Of a stretch of 6,523 nucleotides of DNA, positions 4,177 through 6,523 are shown in pieces. Location: assembly GCA_013695885.1 (NCBI GenBank), contig JACCZP010000305.1, positions 1 through 6,523 on the forward strand, in the 5' to 3' direction. Each line of letters opens with the position of its first letter. Position 1 is the first letter of the stretch. The notes beneath the pieces are model-generated. The model was not told where the DNA came from and ran no database searches. It was given only the letters and a program-made list of their open reading frames with translations. The DNA comes from Thermoleophilaceae bacterium (GTDB lineage: Bacteria; Actinomycetota; Thermoleophilia; Solirubrobacterales; Thermoleophilaceae). A program made the translations under genes and the position numbers.

Positions 4177-6523
4177 ATGCTCCACATCCACCGATCCGAA
4201 CGCGCCGACGGTCTCGTCGACGCCCTGCGTGACCTCATGGTCGAGCCACTGTCCGACCCGTTCGCGCCGGAAGTCATCGCGGTCCCCACCCGCGGGATGG
4301 AGCGCTGGCTGACGCAGCGGATGTCGGCCGGCCTCGGCGTGACCGCCGGACGCGCCGACGGGATCTGCGCGAACGTCGACTTTCCCTCCCCGCGCCGACT
4401 GGTCGGCGACGCCGTCGCGGCCGTGTCGGGGATCGACCCCGCCGCGGACGGGTGGCTGCCCGAGCGGATGGTGTGGCCGCTGCTCGACGTGGTCGACGCG
4501 TGCCTTCGCGAGCCGTGGCTGCGCACGCTGGCCGTGCACCTGGGAAGTGAGGAGGAGACGACCGATCCCACCCGGCGGGCGCGCCGGTTCAGCACCGTCC
4601 GGCACCTCGCGGAGCTGTTCGATCGCTACGCGCTGCACCGGCCGGAGATGGTGCGGGCGTGGGCGGAAGGTCACGACACCGGCGGAGAAGGCCGCGACCT
4701 CCCTGCCGACGCCCTCTGGCAGGCCGAGCTGTGGCGGCGCCTCGACGCACGCATCCCCGAGCCCGGTCCGGCCGAGCGGCTGGAGGGAGCGTGTGCCCGC
4801 CTGCGCGAGGAGCCCGAGCTCCTCGAGCTGCCCCAGCGCGTTTCGCTGTTCGGCCTGACCCGTCTCCCCGCGGGCCACCTGCAGGTCCTGCGCGCGCTGT
4901 CGGCCGGCCGCGACGTCCACCTGTTCCTGCTGCACCCGTCGCCGGCGCTGTGGACGCGCGTGGCCGAGGAGACGCAGACGCACGGCGCCCCCGTGGTCCG
5001 CCGCGCCGACGACCCGACCGCGACCCTCCCGGCCAACCGCCTGCTGCGGTCCTGGGGGCGAGACGCCCGCGAGCTGCAGCTCGTAGTCGGCGTGGACGGC
5101 GACCACGTCGACGACCACCGTCCGGTCGAGCACCACGGCGACACCCTGCTCGCACGCATCCAGTCCGACCTGCGCGCGGACCGCCCGCCGCCCGGACCGC
5201 CGCTCCCCGGCCACGAAGACGCGCGCCCGCCGCTCGACCCCGACGACCGCAGCGTGCAGGTGCACTCGTGCCACGGCCGCGCCCGCCAGGTCGAGGTCGT
5301 TCGCGACGCGATCCTGCACGTGCTCGAGGAGGACCCGGGCCTCGAGCCGCGCGACGTGATCGTCATGTGCCCGGACATCGAGACGTTCGCCCCGCTGGTC
5401 CAGGCCACGTTCGGGGCGGGGGAGGTCTCGGAGGAGGACGACGATGAGGACGCCCCTCCCGCCGAGGTCCGCCCGCCCGACCTGCGGGTTCGGCTCGCCG
5501 ACCGGGCCCTGCGCCAGACCAACCCGGTGCTCGGCGTCGTCGCCCGCCTGCTCGATCTCGTCGAGGAGCGGCTGACCGCCTCCCAGGTGCTCGACCTGGC
5601 CGACCGCGAGCCGGTCCGGCGGCGGTTCCGCTTCGACGACGACGACCTCGCGCGGGTGGAGGACTGGGTCTCCGCGAGCGGTATCCGCTGGGGTCTCGAC
5701 GCCGAGCACCGCGCGCCGTACAAGCTCGACGGCCTTGCCGCCGGCACCTGGCGCACCGGGCTCGACCGCGTGCTCGTGGGCGTCGCTATGAGCGAGGACG
5801 ACCGGCGGCTGTTCGAGGGCGTCCTTCCGCTCGACGACGTCGAGAGCGGGTCGATCGACCTCGCCGGGCGCTTCGCGGAGCTCGTGGACCGGCTGCGGGA
5901 GTCCGTCGATGCGCTGAGCACGCCGAAGACGATCGACGCGTGGGCCGCCGCCATCGGCACGGCTGCGGACTCGCTCACCGCGACCGCCGAGCGGGACGCC
6001 TGGCAGCGCCTGGAGCTCCAGCGGCTGCTGGACGACGTGGTCTCCGAGGCCACGGCTGCGGGCACGGTGTCCACGACGAGCCTCGAACTCCAGGAGGTGC
6101 GGGCTCTCCTCGCCGAGCGCCTCCAGGGGAGGCCGACCCGCGCGAACTTCCGCACCGGTCATCTCACGATCTGCACGCTCGTGCCGATGCGCTCGGTCCC
6201 GCATCGGGTCGTGTGCCTGCTCGGCATGGACGACGGCGTCTTCCCGCGCAAGGCCCCGCGCGACGGCGACGACCTGATCCTGGACGACCCGCACGTCGGC
6301 GACCGCGACCCCCGCACCGAGGATCGCCAGATGCTGCTCGACGCGCTGCTGGCCGCGACCGACCGCCTGGTCGTCGCCTACACCGGCAACGACGAGCGCA
6401 CGAACACGCCGCGCCCGGCCGCCGTGCCCGTCGGGGAGCTGCTCGACGTGGTCGACGAGACGGTCCGCACCGACGATGGCCGCCCCGCGCACGAGCGGGT
6501 CGTGGTCCGCCACCCGCTCCAGC
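4177..6523 (+). CDS. recC: RecC, gamma subunit of exodeoxyribonuclease V (RecBCD), 3' end beyond window
   Basis: An uninterrupted frame from ATG 4177 to the right edge gives 782 residues of a protein that is usually about 1,050-1,120 long. RecC is the scaffold of RecBCD, which processes DNA double-strand ends for recombination; it splits the duplex and recognises Chi. Diagnostic segments in order are MLHIHRSERADGLVDAL (1-17), VPTRGMERWL (36-45), RFSTVRHLAELFDRYALHRP (137-156), LFGLTRLPAGHLQVL (224-238), VHSCHGRARQVEVV (362-375) with RDVIVMCPDIETF after it, and CTLVPMRSVPHRVVCLLGMD (666-685) followed by DGVFPR. These match the defective helicase-like domains of RecC. An acidic loop (EVSEEDDDEDAPP, from about residue 415) sits between domains. 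The ATG start fits the conserved N-terminus. recB and recD would be expected downstream. Confidence 0.96.
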   Translation, partial: MLHIHRSERADGLVDALRDLMVEPLSDPFAPEVIAVPTRGMERWLTQRMSAGLGVTAGRADGICANVDFPSPRRLVGDAVAAVSGIDPAADGWLPERMVWPLLDVVDACLREPWLRTLAVHLGSEEETTDPTRRARRFSTVRHLAELFDRYALHRPEMVRAWAEGHDTGGEGRDLPADALWQAELWRRLDARIPEPGPAERLEGACARLREEPELLELPQRVSLFGLTRLPAGHLQVLRALSAGRDVHLFLLHPSPALWTRVAEETQTHGAPVVRRADDPTATLPANRLLRSWGRDARELQLVVGVDGDHVDDHRPVEHHGDTLLARIQSDLRADRPPPGPPLPGHEDARPPLDPDDRSVQVHSCHGRARQVEVVRDAILHVLEEDPGLEPRDVIVMCPDIETFAPLVQATFGAGEVSEEDDDEDAPPAEVRPPDLRVRLADRALRQTNPVLGVVARLLDLVEERLTASQVLDLADREPVRRRFRFDDDDLARVEDWVSASGIRWGLDAEHRAPYKLDGLAAGTWRTGLDRVLVGVAMSEDDRRLFEGVLPLDDVESGSIDLAGRFAELVDRLRESVDALSTPKTIDAWAAAIGTAADSLTATAERDAWQRLELQRLLDDVVSEATAAGTVSTTSLELQEVRALLAERLQGRPTRANFRTGHLTICTLVPMRSVPHRVVCLLGMDDGVFPRKAPRDGDDLILDDPHVGDRDPRTEDRQMLLDALLAATDRLVVAYTGNDERTNTPRPAAVPVGELLDVVDETVRTDDGRPAHERVVVRHPLQ

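Noticed and set aside
4156..6513. 785-codon open frame on the minus strand
   Set aside because: It is the antisense shadow of recC. Its translation is low-complexity and rich in R, G, V and D, while the plus strand gives clear RecC motifs. A 494-codon minus frame (4671-6155) is rejected for the same reason.

Overview
The window is GC-rich throughout, with strong G/C third-position bias and many GTG starts. This suggests a high-GC actinobacterium. The sigma-factor type and the RecC sequence would fit a Thermoleophilia-like or related lineage, but the lineage is inference only. No RNA genes, insertion sequences or CRISPR arrays are visible.

Layout, left to right. Bases 1-178 (minus) hold the N-terminus of an unrecognised protein that overlaps the end of an ECF-type RNA polymerase sigma factor (162 to about 875, minus). 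The sigma frame is open well upstream of its first ATG, and the region-2 homology lies there, yet no ATG, GTG or TTG start exists. A CTG inside a perfect hairpin is the best candidate. From 981 to 4023 there is a cluster of three VapBC/PIN-type toxin-antitoxin modules, all on the minus strand with antitoxin before toxin and overlapping stop/start. TA1 (981-1603) is a Phd-like antitoxin plus a PIN toxin with a 4-nt overlap. TA2 (1796-2510) and TA3 (3138-4023) are paralogous to each other: both antitoxins are 93 residues with matching N-termini, and the toxins share IVDYLVAAAA and LHYDxDYD motifs. Between TA1 and TA2 is a 33-codon relic resembling a ribbon-helix-helix antitoxin. Between TA2 and TA3 is a plus-strand DUF429 (RNase H-like) gene broken by frameshifts and cut off where the TA3 toxin ends. 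From 4177 to the right edge runs the N-terminal 782 codons of recC, the RecBCD gamma subunit, on the plus strand.

How the parts relate. Each TA module looks like a self-contained, probably autoregulated unit. TA1 has a perfect 16-bp palindrome over its likely promoter. TA2 and TA3 share an 11-bp near-palindrome (AGTGTGCCACT and AGTGTAACACT) at nearly the same distance from their antitoxin starts. None of the three antitoxin genes has a clear Shine-Dalgarno sequence, and short or absent leaders are likely. The relics (an antitoxin fragment and a broken DUF429 gene) suggest a site that has repeatedly gained and lost small accessory genes beside a housekeeping recombination locus. The most interesting points are the shared operator in the two paralogous modules, the non-canonical sigma start, the C-terminal extension on the third toxin, and the placement of a TA cluster next to recC.
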